Positions 17,107-26,589 of a DNA stretch of 64,000 nt are shown one piece after another. The stretch is from the NCBI GenBank assembly GCA_002256395.1, contig NKJG01000004.1:124001-188000 (forward strand), in the 5' to 3' direction. This stretch comes from Bacteroidetes bacterium B1(2017). Lineage in GTDB: Bacteria; Bacteroidota; Bacteroidia; UKL13-3. Position 1 is the stretch's first letter, and each line of letters starts with the position of its first letter. A program made the position numbers and the translations under genes. Under the pieces are notes generated by a model. It saw nothing but the letters and a program-made list of their open reading frames with translations. It was not told where the DNA came from and did not search any database.

Positions 17107-19656
17107 ATGAAAATAAAATCTACTCGAAACTGGCTGAAATACGCCTTTCTTACGGCTCTTATTGCTATTTCTGGGGTAACCTACACCAATACCTCAGGTC
17201 CTTCTGCTGGACTTACAGGGGCGCCAAGCGAGGGCTCATGTTCTTCTTGCCATGGGGCATCCATAACTTCTGGAACTGCACATAGTTCTATTACCCTTAC
17301 AGGAATACCAGCTGGGGGCTATTCTCCTGGTACAACATATACGTTAACGCTAGCAGGAGCAAGTGCTGCTACCTCTAAAAACGGTTTTCAAATAACAGCC
17401 CTAAATTCAAGTAATGCTATGGCTGGCTCTTTTACTGCTGGAACAGGATCTCAAGCATTGACTTCAGGAAGTAGAGCCTATGTTGGTCATACTTCTTCAG
17501 GCACTAGTCAAAGTTCGTTTACGTTTTCGTGGACAGCCCCTTCACCTGCGGCAGGAACGGTAACATTTTATGTAGCTTATAATGCCACTAATTCCAATAG
17601 TTCTTCGGATGTTGGCGATGCTGTTTATTTAAAATCATTTGCCTTTACTCCAGGTAATTTGCCAGTTGCCAGTATTACTTCACCTGCAACTAATGCCGTA
17701 TTTTGCTTAGGTGATACCATTCAGTTTTCTGGTTCAGGAACAAATAGCCCAACTTCCTATAATTGGTCGTTTTTAGGAAATATTCCTAATGCCTCAACAC
17801 AACAAAACCCAAAAGTTGTTTTTACCGTAGCCGGATTTACTACCGTAAGGTTAACAGCCACCAATTCTAGTGGAACTTCACCTATTGCAACCATATCGGT
17901 TCAGATTGTTGCCAAACCAACTGCTACCATTACACCATCTGCCTCCCAAGTAATTTGCGGCAACGATTCAATAACCTTAAGTGCTAATGCTGGAACAGGC
18001 TTAACTTATTTATGGTCGCCTGGGAATATGACGAGCAAAGATGTTAAAATTGGAGCTGCGGGATCTTATACCGTTAAAGTTACAAACAGCGCTGGTTGCT
18101 TTAAAACTAGTAATGCAGTAGCTACTAGTGTTGTTACCAAACCAAGTATTACCATACAAACAAATGCCGATACTATTTGTACAAAAGACTCCTTACTTGT
18201 TACCGGTACAAGTGGTTTTAGTTTATATCGTTACTTTGTAAATGGAGTTCAGGTAGATTCAAGTGCAAGCGCTTCAAAGAAATTTAAACTGGTAGCAGGC
18301 TCTGCAAGTATTGGCATTAAAGGTTTTAATGGAACTTGTACGAGTGATTTAGCTAGTAAGCAAATTACGGTTTTAGCTCAAGATCCTGCTCCAAGTTTAA
18401 GTTGCGGAACCACTACACCTAGTAGCATTACGTTTAATGTTGGCGGAACCAATACTCAAATAAGCTTAGATAGCGGTCAAAATTGGATTACCCCAAATGC
18501 AGGTTCAAGCCATGTGCTTACAGGCCTTGCGCCGAACCAAAGTAAGGTTGCGTGGGCCAGAGGCGTTTCAGCTAATGTTTGCCAATATTCTATTATTGCT
18601 ACTAGAACTTGTGTGGCTAGCAATTGCCAACCTATAACCATGCAATTGTCGTATCCAAAAGTTATGTGTGCTCAAGGTGCATCCATTTATAAGTTTAAGG
18701 TATTAAGCACAAATGCGGTAAATCCATATTATAAATTATCTAATCCACCAGCGGCACCTATTGGCTATTCGAAAATGGATTCATTTACCATTAGCCCATT
18801 AGTGGGTGGTAATTTTACTATTTCTATTATCGATTCAGCTAATGTTTCTTGTGGTATAAAGGATTCTTTGGTGGTTATTCCAACTATTAATTTGCAAACT
18901 GGTTTTACAACTACCTCTTTAAAGGTTTGTAAAAATGCTGATCTATCATTTGATGTAACGGTTGCCGATCCATTGGTGGATATGGTTAAATTATACAACT
19001 TTTCTGGAACCGAATTAGGTTCAAAATATAAAAGCCAAGGGTATAAATTTGGACCCATTCCTGTAAGTCCAACATTTGATGTAAATAGCACCATAAAAAT
19101 CACCTTACATGATACTGCAAGCGGTTGTGCAACTTTACCAGCTGTTAAACCTGTAAGCATAGATATTCCAGCACTTCCAAAAATTCAAGCTTTCACGGCT
19201 AATTTAAATATAGAATTAAGAGATACAACAGCGGCTTCTGCAAGCAGATCTTGGAACTTTGGTGATGGCAATACTTCAAGTAATTCTGCTAGAAATGTAA
19301 CCCATACCTATGCTGCAGCAGGTTCTTATAAAGCTATCTTGAGTATAGTTGATGGAAACGGTTGTAACAATAAAGATTCGGTTCAACTAACTATTGTGGC
19401 AACAGGCTTGGCAACTAATAAAGTAAACGATTTATTTACCATGTATCCAAACCCAACTAGCTCAGATATTACCTTAACATGGGATGGAACAAAAACAGGT
19501 AAATTGGAAGTGTTTGATGTAAATAGCAAACAAGTATTAAGCACCGAAGTTCAATCGGGAAAAGGATTAAGCTTAGACGGATTAAGCAAAGGAATATATT
19601 TACTGAAATTGGAATTAGGTTCAGAAATAGGATATCGAAAATTAATCCTTAACTAA
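17107..19656 (+). CDS. T9SS-secreted protein with choice-of-anchor V domain and CxxCH motif
   Basis: An 849-residue secreted protein. A signal peptide covers about residues 1-26. Just after it comes a CSSCH motif (C45, C48, H49), the c-type heme signature, in the SEGSCSSCHG context typical of the choice-of-anchor V family. A beta-rich Reelin-like domain runs to about residue 187. Several Ig-like/PKD-like modules follow, including one with NFGDGNTSS near residue 716. The last 75 residues form a T9SS type A sorting domain (YPNPT, then GIYLLKLE). It is exported by T9SS to the surface or medium. Binding of heme is not proven; the role is unknown. Confidence 0.88.
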   Translation: MKIKSTRNWLKYAFLTALIAISGVTYTNTSGPSAGLTGAPSEGSCSSCHGASITSGTAHSSITLTGIPAGGYSPGTTYTLTLAGASAATSKNGFQITALNSSNAMAGSFTAGTGSQALTSGSRAYVGHTSSGTSQSSFTFSWTAPSPAAGTVTFYVAYNATNSNSSSDVGDAVYLKSFAFTPGNLPVASITSPATNAVFCLGDTIQFSGSGTNSPTSYNWSFLGNIPNASTQQNPKVVFTVAGFTTVRLTATNSSGTSPIATISVQIVAKPTATITPSASQVICGNDSITLSANAGTGLTYLWSPGNMTSKDVKIGAAGSYTVKVTNSAGCFKTSNAVATSVVTKPSITIQTNADTICTKDSLLVTGTSGFSLYRYFVNGVQVDSSASASKKFKLVAGSASIGIKGFNGTCTSDLASKQITVLAQDPAPSLSCGTTTPSSITFNVGGTNTQISLDSGQNWITPNAGSSHVLTGLAPNQSKVAWARGVSANVCQYSIIATRTCVASNCQPITMQLSYPKVMCAQGASIYKFKVLSTNAVNPYYKLSNPPAAPIGYSKMDSFTISPLVGGNFTISIIDSANVSCGIKDSLVVIPTINLQTGFTTTSLKVCKNADLSFDVTVADPLVDMVKLYNFSGTELGSKYKSQGYKFGPIPVSPTFDVNSTIKITLHDTASGCATLPAVKPVSIDIPALPKIQAFTANLNIELRDTTAASASRSWNFGDGNTSSNSARNVTHTYAAAGSYKAILSIVDGNGCNNKDSVQLTIVATGLATNKVNDLFTMYPNPTSSDITLTWDGTKTGKLEVFDVNSKQVLSTEVQSGKGLSLDGLSKGIYLLKLELGSEIGYRKLILN

Positions 19657-19660
19657 AAGA

Positions 19661-19697
19661 AAAAAGGCTGAACCAAAGTTGGTTCAGCCTTTTTTTT
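19661..19697. terminator. Bidirectional terminator between the T9SS protein and the Dabb gene
   Basis: A perfect 16-bp inverted repeat (A-run plus GGCTGAACCAA, then TTGGTTCAGCC plus T-run) with a 2-base centre. It serves the two converging genes. Confidence 0.92.
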
Positions 19698-19998
19698 ATA
19701 CTTCATAGTCAACTACTCTTCGTTCGCTTCGGGCCTCGCCAATAAAAGGCATGATGGCTTTGTGCAATGGGTGGTTTTGGTAATAATCAAGGGCTTCTTT
19801 ACTTTCAAATTCGCTGTATAATACTAAATCGGCAGATTCGGCCGAACCTAAAAAATCTCTTCCCACCTCAAGGGAAAGTAAACCTTCTATTTGCCCGTTT
19901 AAGGCTTCTAGTTTAGTTTTAATTTCTAAGGCATTTTCTTCCTTGTTTAAATTGTTGGCTTGCTCTTTAAGCTTCCAAAATACAATATGTTTTATCAT
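19696..19998 (-). CDS. Dabb (stress-responsive A/B barrel) family protein
   Basis: A 100-residue single-domain protein. It starts MIKHIVFWKLK, has a central LVLYSEFESKEALDYY strand-helix and HPLHKAI, the usual Dabb pattern of a dimeric ferredoxin-like alpha/beta barrel. Members include plant stress proteins and small bacterial enzymes; no specific reaction can be assigned. It lies 2 bases downstream of the FGE-like gene on the same strand, so the two should be co-transcribed. Confidence 0.9.
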   Translation of the reverse strand: MIKHIVFWKLKEQANNLNKEENALEIKTKLEALNGQIEGLLSLEVGRDFLGSAESADLVLYSEFESKEALDYYQNHPLHKAIMPFIGEARSERRVVDYEV

Positions 19999-20000
19999 GG

Positions 20001-20573
20001 TTATTTTTGAATATAGGTTAACTTTAATCTAAAACCAGAACTTTTATTTCCATTCACATCGGTATAGGTTTCAGGGTTACCTATTGCATTTGCTTTCCAC
20101 TCATGGAAGTTTTTTACATAGGTAATTCCATAAGGGTTTTTTGCCTTAGGAAGTTTTCCTGTTTCTGGTCCTTGCATTTGCTTCCAATTATCCTCACTAA
20201 CTAAACTGCATTTAACAAGAATGTTTTGGTCACTTAGTTTTTTCGATAGGTACTCGGCATACATGGCAATGGCTTGTGGACTTGCTAATGAAATGTATTT
20301 TGCTTTTGGGTCAATATTTTTGGGTATTGAATTGGTGCAAATGGTAGCTTCATTTAGTTTGTTATGAGTTACTAAATAAACTGTAAAGTCTTTATAATCC
20401 TTCATGGTTACTGGTTCGGCCATAACGTAAAAGGAAGTTTTTGATTTGCTGGATGCGTTTGTTGATGGAACAAATACAAAGCCCTTAGGTTGAGTAAATG
20501 TAATTGTTTTTGTTTGCCCAAAAGTTTGGTTCAAAGCAAATAGGCAAACAAGAGCGACTAATTTTAATTTCAT
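20001..20573 (-). CDS. Exported protein resembling a reduced FGE-sulfatase (SUMF1) domain
   Basis: A 190-residue protein with a signal peptide ending TFGQ. Short segments recall the FGE-sulfatase fold: GFVFVPS near the start, then SFYVMAEPVTMKDYKDF in the place of the usual Fyxxk-x-VTnxeY-x-F, and SGFRLKLTY at the end. The domain is about 170 residues, shorter than a typical 220-280-residue FGE domain. In the C-terminal half I see no Cys pair like the one used by formylglycine-generating enzymes, so catalysis is unlikely. Similar degenerate domains occur in exported Bacteroidota proteins. The call is tentative. Confidence 0.45.
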   Translation of the reverse strand: MKLKLVALVCLFALNQTFGQTKTITFTQPKGFVFVPSTNASSKSKTSFYVMAEPVTMKDYKDFTVYLVTHNKLNEATICTNSIPKNIDPKAKYISLASPQAIAMYAEYLSKKLSDQNILVKCSLVSEDNWKQMQGPETGKLPKAKNPYGITYVKNFHEWKANAIGNPETYTDVNGNKSSGFRLKLTYIQK

Positions 20574-20604
20574 ATAATTGGTAATTTGGTTTTATGAATA
20601 CAAA

Positions 20605-20637
20605 AACGGCCAATATAAATAAATCATATTGGCCGTT
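20605..20637 (-). terminator. dnaK terminator
   Basis: Perfect 12-bp arms (AACGGCCAATAT and its complement) around a 9-base loop, followed on the minus strand by a T-run. It lies 3' of dnaK and 32 bases before the FGE-like gene start, so it separates the two units. Confidence 0.85.
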
Positions 20638-20656
20638 CAAAAATAAGGAATTAGAA

Positions 20657-22555
20657 TTATTTCACTTCTTCAAATTCTACGTCTTGTACATTATTTCCAT
20701 CTGCTTTCGGTCCTTCTTCTGGATTAGCTCCAGCTTCTGGTCCGCCTTGCGCTTGTTGGGCGTTGTAGATGTCTTGACTAGCTTCTTGCCAAGCAGCGTT
20801 TAATGCTTCCATGGCAGTATCAATTGCAGCTAAATCTTTGGCTGTATGAGCTTTCTTAAGATCTTCCAATCCACTTTCAATTTTAGCTTTTTTGTCTGCT
20901 GGGATTTTATCACCATATTCCTTCACTTGCTTTTCTGTTTGGAAAATTAAGCTATCTGCTTGGTTTACTTTTTCAGCTTCTTCTTTTGCTTTTTTATCAG
21001 AATCTGCGTTGGCTTCGGCCTCACGTTTCATTCTTTCAATTTCTGCGTCGCTTAGGCCAGAGCTAGCTTCAATTCTAATTTTTTGCTCTTTGCCAGTACC
21101 TTTATCTTTTGCGCTAACGTGTAAGATACCGTTTGCATCAATGTCAAAAGTTACTTCAATTTGAGGAACACCACGCGGTGCTGGTGGAATATCACTTAAA
21201 TGGAAACGTCCAATTGAACGGTTTTGATTAGCCAATGGGCGCTCACCTTGCAATACATGTATTTCTACAGATGGTTGGTTGTCTGAAGCAGTAGAGAAGG
21301 TTTCACTACGTTTGCTAGGAATAGTTGTGTTTGATTCAATTAAGCGAGTCATTACACCACCCATTGTTTCAATTCCTAAACTCAAAGGAGTTACATCTAA
21401 TAATAAAACGTCTTTAACTTCACCCGTTAATACACCACCTTGAATAGCTGCACCAATGGCAACAACCTCATCTGGGTTTACACCTTTAGAAGGCGATTTG
21501 CCAAAGAAAGATTCAACCGCTGCTTGAATAGCTGGGATACGTGTTGAACCACCCACCAAAATAATTTCATCGATATCGCTGGTGCTTAAACCTGCGTTTT
21601 TAAGTGCGCTTCTGCAAGGCTCAATGGTGCGCTTAATTAAGCTATCCACTAATTGTTCAAATTTAGCACGAGTTAATGTTTTAACTAAGTGCTTAGGGCC
21701 ACTAGCAGTTGCAGTAACATATGGTAAATTAATTTCGGTTTGTGTTGAGCTTGATAATTCTATTTTAGCTTTTTCTGCAGCTTCTTTCAAACGTTGCAAA
21801 GCCATAGGGTCAAGACGTAAATCAATACCTTCATCGGTTTTAAATTCATCGGCCATCCAACCAATAATAGCATTGTCAAAATCATCCCCACCTAAGTGTG
21901 TATCACCATCGGTTGATTTTACTTCAAATACGCCATCACCAAGTTCTAAAACAGAAACGTCATGTGTTCCACCACCGCAGTCGAAAACAACAATTTTCAT
22001 GTCTTTTCCTTTTTTGTCCATGCCATAAGCAAGGGCCGCAGCAGTAGGTTCGTTAATAATTCTACGAACATTTAAACCAGCAATTTCGCCAGCTTCTTTT
22101 GTAGCCTGACGTTGAGCATCGTTAAAGTAGGCAGGAACAGTAATAACTGCTTCTCTTACTTCGGTTCCTAAATAATCTTCAGCAGTTTTCTTCATTTTTT
22201 GAAGAACCATTGCAGAAATTTCTTGTGAGGTATACATTCTACCATCAATGTTTACACGTGGAGTATTGTTATCTCCTTTTTCAACTTTGTATGGTACACG
22301 CTTAGTTTCTTCGGCAACCTCTGTGTAGGTATGGCCCATAAAGCGTTTGATAGAATAAATGGTATTGATAGGATTAGTTACAGCTTGTCTTTTTGCTGGA
22401 TCACCAATCTTACGTTCACCATCTTTTAAAAATGCTACAATAGAAGGAGTTGTTCTGCGTCCTTCGCTGTTAGCGATAACAACGGGTTCATTGCCTTCCA
22501 TTACAGAAACGCAAGAGTTGGTTGTTCCTAAATCGATTCCTATTATTTTGCTCAT
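20657..22555 (-). CDS. dnaK: Molecular chaperone DnaK (Hsp70)
   Basis: A 632-residue Hsp70. I start it at the ATG at 22555 because the protein then begins [15 protein letters not shown]; an in-frame ATG 13 codons upstream (22594) adds a basic stretch not seen in DnaK. The ATPase domain has [14 protein letters not shown] and VGGSTRIPA, the linker is [13 protein letters not shown], and the C-terminus ends VEFEEVK. It refolds and disaggregates proteins using ATP with DnaJ and GrpE, neither of which is adjacent. The upstream region carries an inverted repeat and four TGGCAG copies that may control it. Confidence 0.98.
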   Translation of the reverse strand: MSKIIGIDLGTTNSCVSVMEGNEPVVIANSEGRRTTPSIVAFLKDGERKIGDPAKRQAVTNPINTIYSIKRFMGHTYTEVAEETKRVPYKVEKGDNNTPRVNIDGRMYTSQEISAMVLQKMKKTAEDYLGTEVREAVITVPAYFNDAQRQATKEAGEIAGLNVRRIINEPTAAALAYGMDKKGKDMKIVVFDCGGGTHDVSVLELGDGVFEVKSTDGDTHLGGDDFDNAIIGWMADEFKTDEGIDLRLDPMALQRLKEAAEKAKIELSSSTQTEINLPYVTATASGPKHLVKTLTRAKFEQLVDSLIKRTIEPCRSALKNAGLSTSDIDEIILVGGSTRIPAIQAAVESFFGKSPSKGVNPDEVVAIGAAIQGGVLTGEVKDVLLLDVTPLSLGIETMGGVMTRLIESNTTIPSKRSETFSTASDNQPSVEIHVLQGERPLANQNRSIGRFHLSDIPPAPRGVPQIEVTFDIDANGILHVSAKDKGTGKEQKIRIEASSGLSDAEIERMKREAEANADSDKKAKEEAEKVNQADSLIFQTEKQVKEYGDKIPADKKAKIESGLEDLKKAHTAKDLAAIDTAMEALNAAWQEASQDIYNAQQAQGGPEAGANPEEGPKADGNNVQDVEFEEVK

Positions 22556-22612
22556 AAAATTAAATTTCTTTCTTTGCCTCAATTTAGCAATCAAAATGCC
22601 AATCCTAAAAAG

Positions 22613-22691
22613 TGGCAGTTTAGGCCCTTTTCTGGCAGAAATTTAATGAATGAAGGTGTTTTTCTGACCCAATGGCAGAAAATTATGGCAG
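22613..22691. promoter_or_regulatory. Inverted repeats upstream of dnaK (candidate heat-shock operator)
   Basis: Four copies of TGGCAG at 22613, 22633, 22673 and 22686. One forms the near-palindrome TTTCTG-G-CAGAAA (22630-22642). Another is the right arm of TTTTCTG-N9-CAGAAAA (about 22660-22682). The region is upstream of dnaK on the minus strand. It is not the CIRCE sequence. Confidence 0.5.
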
Positions 22692-23663
22692 TTAATCTAT
22701 GAAGTTTGGCAATTCCTGACCCAATAAGATGATGGTGTTTGGGTCAATTTCCATATCTCTTTCGGTGAAGTTACGACTAGTAAAAATACCTATTCCATAT
22801 TGAGCTGGTTCAATATTACTAAACAATGGATTTTTTTGAACCACGGTTAAATTAGGTTTACTTAGATCGAGCATAGTTTGAAACTCTTGAGAGCCACCAT
22901 ATGTTTGATAGGTAATGCTAACCGTTGTTCTAACCTTTGAATTATCTTCAGGTATTTGAGACTTTAAATAATCTATATATTGTCGGCTTGAAATACTATG
23001 AGTATAAAATTTTTCTGGATCGTAGGCATTGCTCTTAACAATATTGTAATCAATAGATTTAAAGGTATACTTGCTTTGGTCTGCAGCATTCATTTCTTTA
23101 TAGGTATACTTAACGGAAAGGTCATATAAATACCCATTTCTTCCAGTGGTGAACCTAAAAGGAAAGGTGTGATTGGTTGGAACCAACTTCATAACAATTT
23201 TTCTAGGTTCAATAACAGCATCTTTTACCAATTGGGTTTTTGAATAAAAATGAGCCTTCTTTTTAGGATAATAAATATCTAATTGAAAAACCTCATTTGC
23301 CGCATTGTTTTTAGGAAAGGTACAGGCGTAGAATGCATTTATAGCACTTGAGAAAAACCCCGAATCTTTTGGAATACTATCTACTCGGTGGCAAAGGAAA
23401 GTGTCTTTTGAGGTAATGTTTATTAATTTAACAACTAGGGAGTCAAAATATAAGGAATCGGCAAATTTTGCTCCTTCGGCAGTACTAGTAGTACTGGAAT
23501 TTTGGTATAATTTTTCAATTCGAATGTATTGCGTGGCTTGGTTTTGATCCAAAAATCCATAAACAATGGCCACATCCTTATAGGGAGCATTAATATCAAT
23601 ATCGTTTTTGCACCCTAGGCTTAGGGCTAACATCATGACTCCTAGTAACTTTTTCCAATTCAT
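22692..23663 (-). CDS. Lipoprotein, DUF4249-like
   Basis: A 323-residue predicted lipoprotein. I start it at the ATG at 23663 because it gives Met-Asn-Trp-Lys-Lys, a hydrophobic run and lipobox LSLGC; an ATG 12 codons upstream adds nothing useful. After the Cys comes KNDIDIN and then an AIVYGFLDQNQ segment, resembling the start of DUF4249 proteins, which sit near TonB-dependent receptors in many Bacteroidota. No TonB-dependent receptor is adjacent here. Function is unknown and the family match is tentative. Confidence 0.6.
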   Translation of the reverse strand: MNWKKLLGVMMLALSLGCKNDIDINAPYKDVAIVYGFLDQNQATQYIRIEKLYQNSSTTSTAEGAKFADSLYFDSLVVKLINITSKDTFLCHRVDSIPKDSGFFSSAINAFYACTFPKNNAANEVFQLDIYYPKKKAHFYSKTQLVKDAVIEPRKIVMKLVPTNHTFPFRFTTGRNGYLYDLSVKYTYKEMNAADQSKYTFKSIDYNIVKSNAYDPEKFYTHSISSRQYIDYLKSQIPEDNSKVRTTVSITYQTYGGSQEFQTMLDLSKPNLTVVQKNPLFSNIEPAQYGIGIFTSRNFTERDMEIDPNTIILLGQELPNFID

Positions 23664-23739
23664 CGCTTGCAAAGTAAGGTTTATTTTCTGAGCTGTCAAA
23701 AATACTTAGTCAATAGAATTTGAATTTAGGTTTTATCTC

Positions 23740-23747
23740 TACCTTTG
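23740..23747 (+). promoter_or_regulatory. -7 promoter box of panB
   Basis: TACCTTTG matches TAnnTTTG. Initiation near 23751 supports the ATG at 23766 over the upstream ATG at 23745, which would lie inside the promoter. Confidence 0.65.
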
Positions 23748-23765
23748 AATTTCAAATTTTTTGGA

Positions 23766-24581
23766 ATGAGCACGTATAAAGAAGTTAAAAAAGTAACTAC
23801 CCATACGCTTTTCGAAATGAAAATGCGTGGTGAAAAAATTAGTATGCTAACGGCCTATGATTATAGTATGGCCAAAATTTTTGATGCCGCCAAGGTAGAT
23901 GTTTTGTTGGTAGGCGATTCTGCCTCTAATGTTATGCATGGCCACGAAACAACTTTGCCAATAACCTTAGATGAAATGATTTCTCATGCTGCAGCGGTAA
24001 TACGCGCTGTTCAGAGGAGTTTGGTGGTAGTAGATTTGCCTTTTGGTTCATACCAAGGTAATTCAAAAGAGGCCCTAAATTCTTCTATTAGAATAATGAA
24101 AGAAGCCGAGGCTCATGCGGTAAAATTAGAAGGTGGTGAAGAGGTGGTTGAATCTATAAGAAGAATTTTAACGGCTGGAATTCCAGTTATGGGTCATCTT
24201 GGACTTACCCCTCAAAGTATTTATAAATTTGGAACCTACGAGGTTAGAGCCAAAGAAGATGCTGAAGCGCAAAAATTATTGCAAGATGCCAAATTGCTTG
24301 AAGAAGCAGGTTGTTTTTCGATTGTGTTAGAAAAAATCCCATCAAAACTTGCTAAAGAAGTTGCTCAAATGGTAAAGATTCCTGTAATAGGTATTGGTGC
24401 TGGTCCTGATGTGGATGGGCAAGTTTTAGTTAGCCATGATATGCTTGGAATCAATAAAGATTTTTCTCCTAAATTTTTGCGTAGATATTTAAATTTATAC
24501 GATCAAATTCAGGGTGCTGTTGAACAATATGTGTCGGATGTAAAATCAGTTGATTTCCCGAACCAAAAGGAGCAATACTAA
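23766..24581 (+). CDS. panB: 3-methyl-2-oxobutanoate hydroxymethyltransferase
   Basis: A 271-residue enzyme of pantothenate (coenzyme A) synthesis that adds a hydroxymethyl group from methylene-tetrahydrofolate to 3-methyl-2-oxobutanoate. The core motifs are [32 protein letters not shown] with the metal-binding Asp, VKLEGG, and GHLGLTPQS. The C-terminus has the [17 protein letters not shown] loop. I chose the ATG at 23766 because the promoter box lies over the upstream ATG. Length matches the family. Confidence 0.96.
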   Translation: MSTYKEVKKVTTHTLFEMKMRGEKISMLTAYDYSMAKIFDAAKVDVLLVGDSASNVMHGHETTLPITLDEMISHAAAVIRAVQRSLVVVDLPFGSYQGNSKEALNSSIRIMKEAEAHAVKLEGGEEVVESIRRILTAGIPVMGHLGLTPQSIYKFGTYEVRAKEDAEAQKLLQDAKLLEEAGCFSIVLEKIPSKLAKEVAQMVKIPVIGIGAGPDVDGQVLVSHDMLGINKDFSPKFLRRYLNLYDQIQGAVEQYVSDVKSVDFPNQKEQY

Positions 24582-24616
24582 GCTTGCTTTATTTAATATT
24601 TACCTAGTTTCTTTAT

Positions 24617-25270
24617 ATGGTTAAAATTCTTTTTGAAGACAATCATCTCATTGCTGCCTTTAAGCAATCTGGGCAAACGGTTCAGCCCGAACCTAATAAG
24701 CCTATTGCACTAGAGGATGAGGTAAAAGCATATATAAAAACGAAATACAATAAAGAAGGTGCCGTTTTTTTGGGTGTTATTCACAGGTTAGATATGCCCG
24801 TTAGTGGTTTGGTTTTATTTGCTAGAACCAGCAAAGCTCTTGCTCGTATGAATGAGAAATTTCACGATAGAGAAGTGAATAAAGAATATGAAGCATGGGT
24901 TGAAAATAAGCCTCCAATGGCCGATGGTATGCTCATTCATTATTTAAAGCGCGACGAGAATAAAAATTTTACCAAGGCCTTTAGTTCTGAAGTGAAAGAT
25001 TCTTTGAAGGCTCAATTAGGGTATAAAGTAATTAAGAATATTGGGTCTAAATATTTACTCAGAATTAAATTATACACCGGAAGAAAGCATCAAATTAGGG
25101 CTCAACTTTCTGCCATGGGATGTCCAATAGTGGGCGATTATAAATACGGAGCTTCTGCTCCCCTTAAGAATGGAGTAATTCTTTTGCAATCGTGTGAATT
25201 AAGCTTTATTCATCCCGTTAAAGAGGAGCCTGTAAGCATACAAACAGAAGGCCTAGGTAAATTTTTCTAA
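24617..25270 (+). CDS. RluA family pseudouridine synthase
   Basis: A 217-residue RNA-modifying enzyme. The catalytic Asp is in HRLDMPVSGLVLFA (about residue 57), and the Tyr/Leu and Lys/Arg motifs follow as YEAWVE and TGRKHQIRAQL. It lacks an N-terminal S4 domain, so it belongs with the short RluA-type enzymes. It converts a specific uridine in rRNA or tRNA to pseudouridine; the target base cannot be told from sequence. It lies 35 bases after panB on the same strand. Confidence 0.92.
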   Translation: MVKILFEDNHLIAAFKQSGQTVQPEPNKPIALEDEVKAYIKTKYNKEGAVFLGVIHRLDMPVSGLVLFARTSKALARMNEKFHDREVNKEYEAWVENKPPMADGMLIHYLKRDENKNFTKAFSSEVKDSLKAQLGYKVIKNIGSKYLLRIKLYTGRKHQIRAQLSAMGCPIVGDYKYGASAPLKNGVILLQSCELSFIHPVKEEPVSIQTEGLGKFF

Positions 25271-25461
25271 AAGTTTTGTGTCTTAATTTCATTAAAACGA
25301 AATTATTTTTCTATAAAAACGAGGTAAGTGAATGACAATTGCTTGGTTTTTAGCCTGTTGTAATTGGAGTGTGAAATTGTATTTTAATGTGTATTAAACT
25401 GAGGTTAAGCGTGAGTTTGGTCTTTTTTTGATTTTACTTATTTCCTTAGTTTTCTACCTAA

Positions 25462-26490
25462 ATGACTAAGAAAAATAAGGTTTACCTTTTTGTGTTTTTA
25501 TTAATTGGTGTTTCCATTGCATCCTTTACTTTAGGCAGATACCTTTATTCTTCACCTTTAAATTCAACTATTAATTCAACTAAAATTTTATCTAAGGAAG
25601 GTTCAGAATTAATTAATCCGATGCATGAATATTGGGAACAAAGAAATTTAGCCCACGTTGAATTCGATAATTTTAAGCCTGAAATTGAAAAGCTAATTAA
25701 CTCCCAAAAGGCTAAAAATTCGGGAATAGGAATTTCTTATTATTACCGAGATTTAAATACAGGTTTGTGGTTTGGTATAAATGAGAATGAAAGATATAGT
25801 CCTGCAAGCCTTTTTAAATTACCCATTCTTATTACCTTTTTTAAGAGAGCCGAAAAAGAGCCTGATATTTTTACTACAGGCCTTACCTACAATCAGAAAG
25901 AAATTTTTGAGGTAGAGGAGGAAAGTGGATTTCCAAAAGAGAAGGGGAAGTTTTACACCTTAGATGAATTATTAACCCACATGATTTGCTATTCAGACAA
26001 TGCCGCAAGTTTGGTATTAATGAATTTTTTGGGGGACAGTGCCATTTTGGAGGTTATGCGAGAATTGAATTTTCAAATTGAAGGAGATTATACTCAAAAT
26101 TCAAATTTTGTAACGGTTAAGAATTATTCTTCTATTTTGAGAGTTTTATATAATAGTACTTTTTTAAGTCCTAAAATGTCAGAAAAGGCGTTGGAATTAT
26201 TGTCTCAATCAAAATATGAAAAAGGACTCAGAGCTGCTGTTCCCTCAGAAATAAAAATGGCCCATAAATATGGAAATAGAATTGACAAGAAAGGAATTTC
26301 TGATAAGGCACAGCTGCATCATTTTGCTATTGTTTATTGTGAGGGAAGGCCATATATCATTGGGGTAATGACAAAAGGAGGTTCTATTGATGCAAGAGAG
26401 TTAATTATTAAACAACTTGGGGAATTGACTTACAAAGAGGTTATTGGTCAAAATAGAAACTCACCCAGCACACATGTGTTCAAGGAATAA
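25462..26490 (+). CDS. Class A beta-lactamase-like serine hydrolase, membrane-anchored or exported
   Basis: A 342-residue protein with an N-terminal hydrophobic segment (about 7-25) and then a penicillin-binding/beta-lactamase fold. The catalytic SxxK is S116-L-F-K119, and SDN is at 178-180, both as in class A enzymes. The third motif is KYG near HKYGNR rather than KTG. A Glu166-type general base is not evident to me, so hydrolysis of beta-lactams is uncertain. It may be a D-Ala-D-Ala peptidase or a cell-wall hydrolase. A 191-base gap separates it from the upstream gene and I saw nothing distinctive there. Confidence 0.8.
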   Translation: MTKKNKVYLFVFLLIGVSIASFTLGRYLYSSPLNSTINSTKILSKEGSELINPMHEYWEQRNLAHVEFDNFKPEIEKLINSQKAKNSGIGISYYYRDLNTGLWFGINENERYSPASLFKLPILITFFKRAEKEPDIFTTGLTYNQKEIFEVEEESGFPKEKGKFYTLDELLTHMICYSDNAASLVLMNFLGDSAILEVMRELNFQIEGDYTQNSNFVTVKNYSSILRVLYNSTFLSPKMSEKALELLSQSKYEKGLRAAVPSEIKMAHKYGNRIDKKGISDKAQLHHFAIVYCEGRPYIIGVMTKGGSIDARELIIKQLGELTYKEVIGQNRNSPSTHVFKE

Positions 26491-26549
26491 TTAGAATACA
26501 AAATCTTTCAGAATATGTGCTCAACGATGCAGGTTCTGCAAATTCTTGT

Positions 26550-26557
26550 TATCTTCG
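26550..26557 (+). promoter_or_regulatory. -7 promoter box of the P5C dehydrogenase gene
   Basis: TATCTTCG, close to TAnnTTTG, with a predicted leader of about 29 bases before the ATG at 26590. Confidence 0.5.
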
Positions 26558-26589
26558 CAACTCAATTTTAAGACCATAAAAACAAGAAT

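Noticed and set aside
22556-22594. Earlier ATG of dnaK
   Set aside because: It adds a basic stretch not found in DnaK; the ATG at 22555 gives the conserved N-terminus.
22613-22691. CIRCE element before dnaK
   Set aside because: The repeats do not match the TTAGCACTC/GAGTGCTAA sequence.
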